64,000 nucleotides of DNA, from contig CM068370.1 in NCBI GenBank assembly GCA_034769895.1, positions 46,242,344 through 46,306,343 on the forward strand, given 5' to 3'. This document shows positions 20,481 to 30,310 of this stretch, in pieces; position 1 is the first letter of the stretch; every line of letters starts with the position of its first letter. The DNA comes from Magicicada septendecula (Eukaryota > Arthropoda > Insecta > Hemiptera > Cicadidae). The position numbers and the translations under genes are program-made. The notes below the pieces were generated by a model. The model saw only the letters and a list, made by a program, of their open reading frames with translations, ran no database searches and had not been told where the DNA came from.

Positions 20481-20766
20481 TAATAATATTATATGAATAA
20501 ATAATGTCAACATATTTAGGGAAGAAGTTAAACTAATATCTTAATGAATTACTAAGTGGCACATCATCCTTCTTGTTTGGAGATCAGAGAGGCTTGCATA
20601 TCTAGGACGAGTTGTTGATTGTTTTTAACTTTGGTGTCCAATATTAATGGCTTTCTTATTACATTTTGTTTTAATTGTCTCCAAGTCACGTTACTAATAT
20701 TTAGAATTAATATTAGGCAATTACCTGTATTAACTTCCGTCTTGTGACTTCTTTAGTTTTTTCCTT

Positions 20767-20808
20767 AAAACAACGCGTTTCGAAAATAAATTCTCATCAG
20801 GTTTTTTA
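20767..20808 (-). ncRNA. hammerhead ribozyme of PLE family 3
   Basis: The minus-strand order is AAAAC-CTGATGA-GAA...TTC-GAAA-CGCG-TT-GTTTT. It has helix I (5 pairs, AAAAC/GTTTT), an exact CUGAUGA core, helix II (GAA/UUC), GAAA, a minimal helix III (C..G) and a GUU cleavage triplet. This matches the short-helix-III type I hammerheads known in PLEs. It lies about 100 bp beyond the GIY-YIG stop, where PLE terminal repeats carry them. Cleavage would be after the UU at about 20772. Confidence 0.8.
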
Positions 20809-20904
20809 AAAATTATAAAAACATCAAATTCACCCAAAAGGGGTCGTCAACTATTTAAAATACACAAACACAAAAACACCACACATAATTAAACACCGAC
20901 ACAG

Positions 20905-21366
20905 TCACGGCACAGTCCGATGCGCATCGTCTCGCCGCCAACGACCAACTGTTGCACTTTGTCTTATACAACCGTTATCATTGCCCGCTGACCCATCGAT
21001 ATCGATGGCCGTGTTGTACAGCAGATTCGATCGGAACGAAACTTTGTCATTAAGTAGCTGGTCCGTTTGTAACTTAGAAGCCCTGTATATCTCATATTCC
21101 TCCACAGCGTTCATGTATGCACCCTTTTTACAATTATGAAGCAGTTTAAAGTTTGTGTGGAAGTTTGAGTACTTATTATTATACAGCATTAAATGCTGAG
21201 CGTAACTGGATCTAGTTTTCGAGATATCACTTTTGGGCAGGTGTTCTTTAAAACGTTCGGCTGACGGCCTGCCCATTTGTCCTATATAGAATTTGTCACA
21301 GTCATCGCATTCAAGCTTGTACACTCCAGTTTTCTCTTCAGCCGGGATATGAGTTCTTTGTCCCAA
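20905..21366 (-). pseudogene. PLE family 3 GIY-YIG endonuclease
   Basis: The frame contains TGVYKLECDDCDKFYIGQMGR, the CX2C pair and GIY-YIG core, followed by ERFKEHLPKS and a 'NAVEEYEIYRASKL' segment close to the conserved Glu region of PLE nucleases. The acidic/Gly-rich C-terminal tail is specific to this copy or family. It overlaps the end of the RT block in a different frame, so one indel separates them. Confidence 0.87.
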
Positions 21367-21869
21367 ACTTTTTTGATGTTATTTGTGGTTTTAAAGGCCA
21401 CTGCTATTTTACGTTTTTTCAGCTCATTCTTTACAATGACTGGTAGTACATTTGTGTACTCAGTTACTATAAATTTAGTATCTTCTTTAGATGGGCCGGT
21501 TAATCTGCTTTTACTATTGATTTTTACCGAGTGTTTTCTTATAAGCTTGTCTATGATTCCACTGTTATACCCATTAGCGATAGCTATACTTTTGATTATA
21601 TTAGTCTCTTCCACTCTGTCTTTTTGCTCAAGGGGAATAGCAAGCATTCTATGAACGAACGCGTTGAAGGCTGCCATTTTTTGGGAATATGGATGGTACG
21701 AATCAGCATGAATAGTAATATTCGTGGTGGTGGGCTTTCTATAAATTTTGAATCTAAAACGGGCATTATATTTGCTGATAGTGAGATCAAGAAAGTTCAG
21801 GCAGCTATTATTCTCCATTTCTAGGGTAAATTGGATTTTCATGTTTATGCTGTTCATATATCCTTTCAA
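21282..21869 (-). pseudogene. PLE family 3 RT palm/thumb
   Basis: The segment begins shortly after the catalytic Asp pair and contains NSCLNFLDLTI and YRKPTTTNITIHADSYHP, the PLE RT signature blocks. A helical thumb follows. It runs out of frame near 21290, where the nuclease frame takes over. Confidence 0.85.
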
Positions 21870-21900
21870 ATTTTCTATTTGTCTACTCGTTCCATGAATA

Positions 21901-22740
21901 TCATAAAAGTGTCGTCAACTTTACGTAAAATTTAATTTTGTCTCGCTGTTTATTAAGACTAGACATTAAAAATGTATTCTCAAAGTGGTTCAAATATAGG
22001 TCCGCTAAAATCCCCGATAAAGGTGACCCCATTGCCAGACCATCCTCCTGCATGAAATACTCATTATCATAAGAGAAATAATTTTGTTTGAGTATTGTTT
22101 TTAGCAGTTGCATAAGCTCATCAATTTCATTTCTACCTAACCTATTTGTATTAATTAAGCTATTTCTGAAAATTGTCATTGTCTCATCTACCGGCACATT
22201 GGTGTACAGATTAGTTACGTCAAATGAAGCCAACCTATAATGTGGTGCTGATTTAATAGTTTTAATTTTTTCAACGAGATCGTAGCTGTTTTTTATGCTG
22301 TAGTTATTTACTATGTCAATGTTCTCTTCTATGATTTTTACTAATCTTTTAGCCGTCCTATAACCAGGGGCAGTCGTGTAATTTACAACCGGGCGTATTG
22401 GCATATCTTCTTTATGTATTTTGGGTAAACCCGTAAGTTCTGGGGCCCTGGCATTTATGGGTTTTAAATAACGTCTAGTGCTTTCATTGAGGAGATTGGG
22501 GCATTTATTTGTAGCGTTGTTTAATTCCTTGACATAGGCGCTAGTGGGATCCTTGTGTAGCTTTTTAATATTATTGTTTTTTATGAACTCCTGTACCTTA
22601 TTGGTATATATATTTTTGTTAATAATAACTACCGTATTACCCTTATCAGCCGTCGTGACGATAGCGTTATCATGTCGAAGTTTTTCGTAAACATTCCGTG
22701 CAATACGCGCGTCACGTTTGTACTTATTTTGCAGGTTAGC
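21901..22740 (-). pseudogene. PLE family 3 RT fingers and palm
   Basis: From the Met at 22404 downstream it shows RPVVNYTTAPGYRTAKRL, LASFDVTNLYTNVPV (motif A), and EDGLAMGSPLSGILADLY (motif B). The same frame is open upstream of 22404 through 'LTGLPKIHKEDMPIRPVV' and a further ~100 residues. At the catalytic site it reads FYVKLTTLL, because a small deletion has removed part of the YVDD codons. That kills the polymerase and ends the frame at 21901. Confidence 0.87.
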
Positions 22741-23231
22741 GATGTGGGTATCCTTCTTAATAACTTTATTTTGTTATTTATGATGGCACGCGTTTCCTCC
22801 TGATGCGAAATATTATCAATAGTTTTTATGGCAGCTTCCGCGCATATTATTTCACGGATCATAAAGTTCTTATTAAACGAGGGAATGTTATACATCAAAC
22901 CTTTGTTCAATAATGTCATTTCGTTATGTTCAAACTTAATTCCGGTGTAATTTGCAACCCGCTGATGAAATACGTGGCTATGTTCTACTGTATTATTATC
23001 GTCATTGTGTTGTTTTGTATACAGGTTTTGAAACTTTCTTAACTGTTTACGTTTAAGAGAACTGACGACTTTGTTTATCTGTCTATTGACAATGTCGAGA
23101 ATGCCGTTTATTACTGCCGGGTGAAACTCGTTTAAAACTTCCAGGTGGGCTAGATAAAGCTTAGTATTTAGACCACTTTTTAAAATATAAAGTCGTTTGA
23201 TCGTTTGAGTATCCGTAAGGGGATACGGCAC
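22629..23231 (-). pseudogene. PLE family 3 N-terminal domain
   Basis: About 160 residues before a frameshift near 22755. Lys/Asn/Ile-rich and helical, with 'FNKNFMIREIICAEAAIKTI' typical of the region before the RT in Penelope ORFs. Identity as the PLE N-terminus rests on its position and the continuous coding direction. After the shift the natural frame continues as 'DTHIANLQNKYKRDARI' into the RT fingers. Confidence 0.7.
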
Positions 23232-23824
23232 AGAAAATCACAAAAAATGTCAAAAATTTAAAATTTTTGTTTCTTTTCTTTTTCTACTCTGTAGAATGTT
23301 AGGAACCAGGAAAAAGTGTTAAAACATCTTTATGAAGGTAGTAAGTGTATTTTTTTTAGTTTTTTTTTTTTTTACCTTACCGAAATGCAGAATTTGTTGT
23401 CGGTGAGTTATTTGTTCAACAGTGTAGGCCTAATTACTTTTTGGGGTCTTTCACTATAGCCTGCGGCCAAACCACTTCCGTCTCCACGTTTGTTTTTTTT
23501 TTCCGTGTTCGATGTGTACTAGAACTGTTTTCTTCACAAGTAACTAACGCCAGGTTATGGAGGTTATGTAGGACAATGTAACTTAAATAAAATTTACTTC
23601 GTTAGTGTACAATAAAAGGGTGTATTTACTGGAAGTACAGAAATTATTTTCCATTTATCGCACATAATTACGGTACACAGACGATTTTTGGAGGTTGTGT
23701 CTACGTTTAACAATGCAACTTAACCTTTTAGATTTTTAAAATTAATTAGATTTAACAAAAATTTCCTTTGTTAGTGTACATTAAATTATTGTATGGATAC
23801 AATGCTGCTGTACATAACATTAAA

Positions 23825-23835
23825 GGCTGTATTTA
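23825..23835 (+). repeat. left target-site duplication of PLE end insertion
   Basis: The 11-mer ggctgtattta, identical to 24067-24077. It belongs to the satellite unit. Confidence 0.85.
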
Positions 23836-24066
23836 AATTCTTGGATTTTTTTATTTGTTGTATTCGAAACATCTCACCACACACACACAGCTTCAATCTT
23901 TCGAAACACTACCTCGTCGCCAACAACAAGACGAGCAGCGCTACTAACGACAGCCTCTGATGAAGCCTTCTATAGGTGAAAGCCGGTTTAGGCTGTAAGG
24001 TAAAACTTTACGTTTTTACTTATAAAAAACTTTGTGTTCCGAGTCGTCAATATTATAGTGATATTT
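23836..24066 (+). mobile_element. short PLE family 2 insertion in the satellite block
   Basis: It starts with the antisense tail word ATTCTTGGATTT, then switches to the end of the GIY-YIG ORF (from 'attcgaaacatctcacc'), with the stop, hammerhead-like motif (CTGATGA at 23957-23963) and 3' UTR. It ends at '...gtgatattt'. Perfect 11-bp duplications flank it. It shows that very short copies keep the asymmetric tail-plus-end layout. Confidence 0.85.
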
Positions 24067-24077
24067 GGCTGTATTTA
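24067..24077 (+). repeat. right target-site duplication of PLE end insertion
   Basis: The 11-mer ggctgtattta, identical to 23825-23835. Satellite sequence resumes directly. Confidence 0.85.
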
Positions 24078-25297
24078 TTCGAAGTACCGGAATTAAAACC
24101 TAGTTCCAATTTAGAACGTAGACCTATAACATATTTGCATATTTTATTGGGGTTTATTGGCACATATTTTATTAAAAGGGTGTATTTATTGGAAGTACAG
24201 AAATTAGTTTCCATTTATCGCACATAATTACGGTACACAGACGATTTTTGGAGGTTGTGTCTACGTTTAACAATGTAACTTAACCTTTTAGATTTTTAAA
24301 ATTAATTAGATTTAACAAAAATTTCCTTTGTTAGTGTGCATTCAAAGGCTGTATTTATTGTATGGATAAAAGGCTGTATATACATTAAAGGCTGTATGTA
24401 TTCGAATTAAAACCTATCGGTACTTCCAATTTAGAACGTATAACCTAGTAGGCTACGTTATTCGTACATATTGTATTGGAGTTTATTGGTACATATTTTA
24501 TTAAAAGGGTGTATTTATTGGAAGTACAGAAATTAGTTTCCATTTATCGCACATAATTACGGTACAGAGACGATTTCGGGAGGTTGTGTCTACGTTTAAT
24601 TATCTAACTTAGATAGTAGGCTTCGTTATTGATGCATATTTTATTGGGGTTTATTGGCACATATTTTATTAAAAGGGTGTATTTATTGGAAGTCCAGAAA
24701 TTAGTTTCCATGTATCGCACATAATTACGGTACAGAGACGATTCTGGTAGGTTGTGTCAACGTTTAATTATCTAATTTAGATAAGTTAGATAGTAGGCTT
24801 CGTTATTGGTGCATATTTTATTGGGGTTTATTGGCAAATATTTTATGAAAAGGGTGTACTTATTGGAAGTACAGAAATTAGTTTCCATTTATCGCACATA
24901 ATTACGGTACAGAGACGATTTTGGGAGGTTCTGTCTACGTTTAATTATCTAACTTAACCTTTTAGATTTTTAAAATTAATTAGACTTGTAGGGGTGTGCA
25001 TGGCAGAACTACTTGTAGGGGTGTGCACCCACTTTATAATCATATTTTTGGTAACACTGAGAACTTTAAGCCTTCTTTTATGCTTAAACAAATTATATAT
25101 ACAGTACACTTAATTATAGAAAAGCAAAAAGCAAATATGTAATTCAAAAGACTAATTTGCTCTAATAAACACATGCTGAAGTTGAAAACAAAAGAGTTTT
25201 TACTTGCCTAACTAATCATTAGTTACTAATGTGACAGTTGGGGCTGCTTTTTCTGCAAAAGCTGGGGTATGTTGGATTCAAGAGTGGTTAAATTAAG

Positions 25298-25690
25298 TCA
25301 TAAATCTGAGTGTGCGTCAAGTCTATTTCTGTGCTTGCTTTTCACTTGAGATGAAAATCCCATTTCACTCAAGAATGAGGTGGGGAATGGGATGAGCAAC
25401 TCCGAAAGTTCAGGATATTCGTCTCTTAAAGATATCCAGAACTTTGTTAAGTCAGAATCTAAAAGTTTATGGATTTTGTTGTCCATGACATGTCTCATGT
25501 TATCACTAACTATACAAAATAATTTACTAAAAATTTAGTTTTAATCCCAGCATCACAGATGATATCACACAATTGCTCATTTAGTTTTACTGAGAACATG
25601 TTAGAACTTTCAAAATACAAGAATGGGTCTTGAATCCAATTGAATTCACTGTATCCCTCTGGGAAGCAACTTTCAATCTGGTTATAGAGA
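25298..25690 (-). pseudogene. hAT transposase C-terminal relic (FAM200/ZBED-like), copy 1
   Basis: The minus strand encodes 'FNWIQDPFLYFESSN', a stop, then 'SDLTKFWISLRDEYPELSE' and LLIPFPTSFLSEMGFSSQVK followed by RNRLDAHSDL. This is the C-terminal dimerisation region of hAT transposases (FW...EYP.L...L..F.T.YL.E..FS....K...R..L). Only about 130 codons remain, with at least one stop. An inverted copy lies at 46020-46415. A 24-base stretch at 25470-25493 resembles the PLE family 2 tail. Confidence 0.8.
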
Positions 25691-27089
25691 GTTAAACATC
25701 AGAGCTGGTAAAAAGCAATGGTAGAGCATGAATAACAAAAATGTACAGTTTAGACTATGTACAAAACAGGTTGAATTTAAATTGTTAAAATGATATATCT
25801 TAGTTATTTACATGTAGTAGCTTTTTAAGACACAGTAAATAAATTTCCGAACCTGACTTTGCAACCCTCCAAATGCCCTCTCGGGACCCAGCAGTGGCTC
25901 ATGCCCAATAGGTTAAGAAATGCTGAACTAAAGGCATGTTTATGGAGTGAAACATAAAAGATAACCCAGACTTCTAAAATGCTCTTAGTGAAATGGGATT
26001 TCCAGGAGTAACAACACACTATTTGGTTAACAAGCACATTTTACTAATATTGTAATACCAAGTCAATTAGATAGCTTATATGTGTAGTACTCTTGTGTGA
26101 TGCTGATCACATACTGTTAATCAGCAGCACTGCAGAATATTCTAGCACACTCTTGGCATTCATCTGGAACCAGCTGAGTTTTAGAAAGTTGGTGTAGTAG
26201 GTTGTGCATTCATATAGGATGATATTAGACAGCAGTTTTTAATGAAAGTGACAAATGATCAATTGTTTGTGTTGTAAACTATTGTGATTTTTTTATTACT
26301 GTTTGTAGGCTATACAATGTGTCCAGGATAATTATATAAAGAGAACTGTTGTAATATAAGTGTGTTTGTTTTAGCAATTGAGAGTATCTGGTATTCAATA
26401 ATTCATTCCACTGTTTTAAGTTCATAATTCTTGTCACTGGTTGTAAGAATATTATTTTCATTAATTTTCCAATTCTATGAAGTCTTCAGTAGTTTTACCA
26501 CGATGAGACTCAACTTTATCACTGAAGATACCACATCACTGAATGAGCAAAACTTTTCGTTAATAATCTCAACAAAGCATGGTTATCAGCTGAAAAAAAG
26601 TTTTAGTATTAAAAGTTTTAATCACACAAATCTATAAGGGATACTAAAAAGAAATAACATAATAATTGTATTGGACATAAAGTTATGTCCACAAAACAGA
26701 TTTTGTTGGAAATAAATAAAACACAATTTGACACAAATATATTAATTTTATGAATACTTGTTTGGCACATATTACAGAAGGTTACACCATTAAATGAGTT
26801 TGCCTAAATATAAAATTCTTGTCAGATGAAAAACGTGTACAGTCAGAATACTATTTGTTATGTACAATACAAATGATTCACTATGGGTAGCAGTGACACA
26901 TAAACACTAGACATTGACACTGAATTGTACTTGTTTTGAATGATTCATTGTGTGCTACCTGACCAGAGTACAGGTATTAACCAAGAGATGTTTAGTATAC
27001 TGCTGTGTAACTGCTACAATGATGAATTATAAGTAGTACTTTTTGTTTTGGTCATCAACCTTGAAAAGGATAATAGAAACTTTGTATAC

Positions 27090-27540
27090 CATACTTCCAG
27101 CAGTTTTACATGATACATTCCTAGCACAAATAAGAAAAGTTTAAATCTGCTGATGATCTAAAGGAGTGATAGTTATTTGCAGACTGACAGGGTTATAAAA
27201 TAATTCTGAAAGAATTGTTGCTTTTACAATACCATCCTTTATCACCTGACTACTCAAATCTGCCAGTTTTTCACAGAAACTGAAGTTTGATGATTTGATC
27301 CTCATGACCTAGTGATGCTCCAAACATTTCAAGGATTCTCCTAGCCTTAAAAAACTTGACTGGCCTCATTGATTGACATGATTAATGTTAAATTTACTTT
27401 GGGATACTTCCAAACATAATACAGTTTAAAATAAACAAAACAAAATTTTATTTCTAATTTTTCCAGAACTGTATACACATAATTTGATCTGGATAGAACG
27501 TGTATTAAACAATAATACTATTTGATGCAAATAATGAAAA
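27090..27540 (+). repeat. R3 dispersed repeat, copy 1
   Basis: Carries CAGACTGACAGGGTTATAAA and 'ATACTTCCAAACATAATACA'. The same ~400-bp sequence occurs at 29120-29593, 50262-50633 and 61870-62227, and inverted at 44012-44470. In each case an E-family end follows directly. No coding sequence recognised. Confidence 0.75.
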
Positions 27541-27680
27541 TATCCGTGTGGAGAACTATACATGACTTCCATGTTTTAAGATTTATATTTAAAATCGTTT
27601 TAGAAATGAAATATTTCTACAGAAACTACTTCTATCTTCAGCCTCAACCACAGAAAACACACACACACACACACAATTCC
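27541..27680 (+). mobile_element. E-family fragment (5' end) plus CA run
   Basis: The first ~120 bases of the E family ('ccgtgtggagaac...acttccatgtt') ending in a (CA)n run at 27657-27676. The same truncated form occurs at 43850-44008 (inverted) and 62228-62380, so it was copied with R3. Confidence 0.65.
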
Positions 27681-27715
27681 TTTTTTCTTTATTTAATTTG
27701 AATTCAGAGTATTGG

Positions 27716-28500
27716 CACATATTTTATTAAAAGGGTGTATTTATTGGAAGTACAGATTTAGTTTCCATTTACTGCACATAATTACGGTACACAGACGATT
27801 TTTGGAGGTTGTGTCTACGTTTAACAATGTAACTTAACCTTTTAGATTTTTAAAATTAATTAATATTTAACAAAAATTTCCTTTGTTAGTGTACATTAAA
27901 AGGCTGGATTTATTGTATGGATAAAAGGCTGTATATACATTAAAGGCTGTATTTATTCGAATTAAAACCTATCCGTACTTCCAATTTAGAATGTATAACC
28001 TAGTAGGCTATGTTATTCGTACATATTTTATTGGAGTTTATTGGTACATATTTTGTTAAAAGGGTGTATTTATTGGAAGTACAGAAATTAGTTTCCATTT
28101 ATCGCACATAATTACGGTACAGAGACGTTTTTGGGAGGTTGTGTCTACGTTTAATTATCTAACTTAGATAGTAGGCTTCGTTATTGGTGCATATTTTATT
28201 GGGGTTTATTGACACATATTTTATTAAAAGGGTGTATTTATTGGAAGTACAGAAATTAGTGTCCATTTATCGCACATAATTACGGTACAGAGACGATTTT
28301 GGGAGGTTGTGTCAACGTTTAATTATCTAACTTAACCTTTTAGATTTTTAAAATTAATTAGACTTAACAAACATTTCCTTACTTAGTGTACATTCAAAGG
28401 CTGTATTTATTGTATGGATAAAAGGCTGTATTTATTTGAAGTACCGGAATTAAAACCTACTTCCAATTTAGAACACAGTACAATCTAACGTAGGCCTATA
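27716..28500 (+). repeat. satellite-like tandem units, block 2
   Basis: The same unit type as block 1, including AAAAGGGTGTATTTATTGGA and the GGTACA...GGAGGTTGTG segment. Three to four partial units, ending near 'gaacacagtacaatctaacg'. Confidence 0.75.
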
Positions 28501-28792
28501 ACCAAACAAGTACATTAAAATCATTTTTTCAACATAATGCAATAAAAAGCAATGTGCAGTTTCTGTTAACATGCAAATGATTAAGTATTAATAATGGGTT
28601 AGAGTGGAATTTAATAATTACATATTTTGTGGACTTGTGAAATTAGTAACACTATGTACTAATGTGTGATTATGAGTTGAATTTCTGAATTCCTTTGATT
28701 CATTAATAAATTTTACTAATTTGTTTCTTTATGTTTATTTAATGATTTCTTATTAGTTTTTAATCTCTGTGTTTTCATTATTCGTTTGTAAA

Positions 28793-28840
28793 TTCTTGGA
28801 TTTTGTTGTCCATGACATGTCCATTGATTAACTAATTATC
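28793..28840 (-). repeat. isolated PLE family 2 tail/terminus
   Basis: About 48 bases matching the terminal tail of family 2 (complement ends 'aaaatccaagaa'), without any adjoining PLE body. The nearest sequence beyond it is unrelated. Confidence 0.6.
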
Positions 28841-29119
28841 ATTAAAACACACAGAGGACTGATCTTCTTTTGCAAGATCACAAGTATGTTTCAAGACCAT
28901 TTGCAGGTCAGGCATTATTCTGTCTGTTCATTTTCTGAAAGTGGTTGAGGAGCAAGGGAGAAGATGTCTCCATTAAAACACACACACAATCCACTAGCAC
29001 GCACACAATTCCTTTTTTTCTTTATTTAATTTGAATTCTGTATTGGAACAAATGTTTTCAGAGTTTACAAGTTTTTTTTTTTTTTAATTTCTTGGATCAA
29101 ACAATGTACAATGTTTGAT

Positions 29120-29593
29120 TTGTTCTTGTATTCCATACTTCCAGCAGTTTTACATGATACATTCCTAGCACGAATAAGAAAAAAGTTTAAATCTGCTGAT
29201 GATCTAATGGAGTGATAGTTATTTGCAGACTGACAGGGTTATAAAATAATTCTGAAAGAATTGTTGCTTTTACAATACCATCCTTTATCAAGTGGCTACT
29301 CAAATCTGCCAGTTTTTCACAGAAACTGAAGTTTGATGATTAGATCCATCATGATGACCTAGTGATGCTCCAAACATTTCAAGGATTCTCCTAGCCTTAA
29401 AAAACTGGACTGGCCTCATTGATTGACATGATTAATGTTAAATTTACTTTGGGATACTTCCAAACATAATACAGTTTACAATAAACAAAAAAAATTTTAT
29501 GCCAGTCTAATTTTTCCAGAACTGTATACACATAATTTGATCTGGATAGAATGTGTATTAAACAATAATACTATTTGTGCAAATAATTAAAAT
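29120..29593 (+). repeat. R3 dispersed repeat, copy 2
   Basis: A close copy of 27090-27540, again placed directly before an E-family element. The short 'catgatgacc' variant near 29350 distinguishes it. Confidence 0.75.
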
Positions 29594-30310
29594 ATCGGTG
29601 TGGAGAATCATACATGACTTCCATGTTTTAAGATTTATATTTAAAATCGTTTTAGAAATGAAATATTTCTACAGAAACTACTTCTATCTTCAGCCTCAAC
29701 CAAAGAATTGTGGTCACTAACATATACCACCTCACGTTAGCGCACTTGATTTTCACTGATGATGGCACTTCCGAAACGTCTGGTTTTGCAGAAAACATTG
29801 GACCATGGCCAAACAGCCTGGAAAGGAATTTTATCAACAAACTACTTCATCGTTGCTGATAACGTAGTACACATAAAAAATTACCCCCTCCACTTCACCT
29901 ATCATTTTAAATTATAGAAAATTATCCCCTCCCCCTTCAACTTCCCCCTACCCCTTTTCATTTATGGATATTTCATGTACCTTTCTAGAGTGGATTATTA
30001 TGACCTTTTCAGGATACTTTATTTATCAAAATTAAGTACTTTACTCTTGTTAAAACATAAAACGTTGCAGGTAAACTACCCCTTCTCCTTAACCGATCTT
30101 CACCAAAATCAACAGACCTTGAGTCCTCTACAATATGCAAAAAATTATTTGAATTTCCGGCAGTTATCATTCGCCATAGACAAAATTCTACACACAGACA
30201 TCTTTCAAAAAATTACTTCTTTATGTTTTGAGGGTAGTACAATCAGAATCAGCCCTTATCTCGAACACGATTTTTTTTGCCATCCATGTCCTTATGGAAC
30301 ATGGAAGTAA
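29594..30310 (+). mobile_element. E-family dispersed repeat, copy 3 (complete)
   Basis: Runs from ATCGGTGTGGAGAA to GGAACATGGAAGTAA, about 717 bp. It holds the middle block missing from copies 1 and 2, with a hammerhead-like motif at 29754-29783, and a single ~160-bp unit (about 30060-30190). The 3' hairpin is shortened. No coding sequence. Confidence 0.75.
29754..29783 (+). ncRNA. hammerhead-like motif in E copy 3
   Basis: CA-CTGATGA-t-GG...CC-GAAA-CG-TC-TGG: core CUGAUGA and GAAA, a C-G minimal helix III, UC cleavage site, and helix I from TCA/TGG. Helix II is shortened relative to the copies at 50794 and 38447. Confidence 0.5.

Larger units (their letters stand above)
20771..23231 (-). 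mobile_element. Penelope-like element family 3, nearly full coding length, decayed
   Basis: In minus-strand order: N-terminal domain (23231-22629), RT fingers/palm (about 22740-21901), RT palm/thumb (21869-21282), GIY-YIG (21366-20905), hammerhead (20808-20767). At least three frameshifts separate the blocks: near 22755, at the catalytic YVDD near 21920, and near 21360. Its protein sequence differs clearly from families 1 and 2. Terminal repeats and target duplications were not resolved. Confidence 0.87.
23590..24990 (+). repeat. satellite-like tandem units, block 1
   Basis: Units contain AAAAGGGTGTATTTATTGGA, a stretch ending in ATTACGGTACA, GGAGGTTGTGTCTACG and CTTAACCTTTTAGATTTTTA. 'GGGTGTA' recurs at about 23618, 24178, 24507, 24675 and 24852, so spacing is about 170 or 330 bases. 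A PLE fragment interrupts the block at 23836-24066. Confidence 0.8.
23512..27690. repeat. left arm of a large imperfect inverted repeat
   Basis: The complement of this arm recurs at 43850-47290. Paired landmarks include the satellite units, the 'GTAGGGGTGTGCA' pair near 24987-25025, the hAT relic at 25298, the 68-codon open frame at 26431-26637, and the E-family fragment near 27541. Arm lengths differ because of satellite copy number, a PLE insertion only in this arm (23836-24066), and a CA microsatellite only in the right arm. An assembly join cannot be excluded. Confidence 0.8.

Noticed and set aside
26431-26637. 68-codon frame repeated in both inverted arms as a gene
   Set aside because: Conservation is explained by duplication of the whole arm. 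The peptide has no motif.
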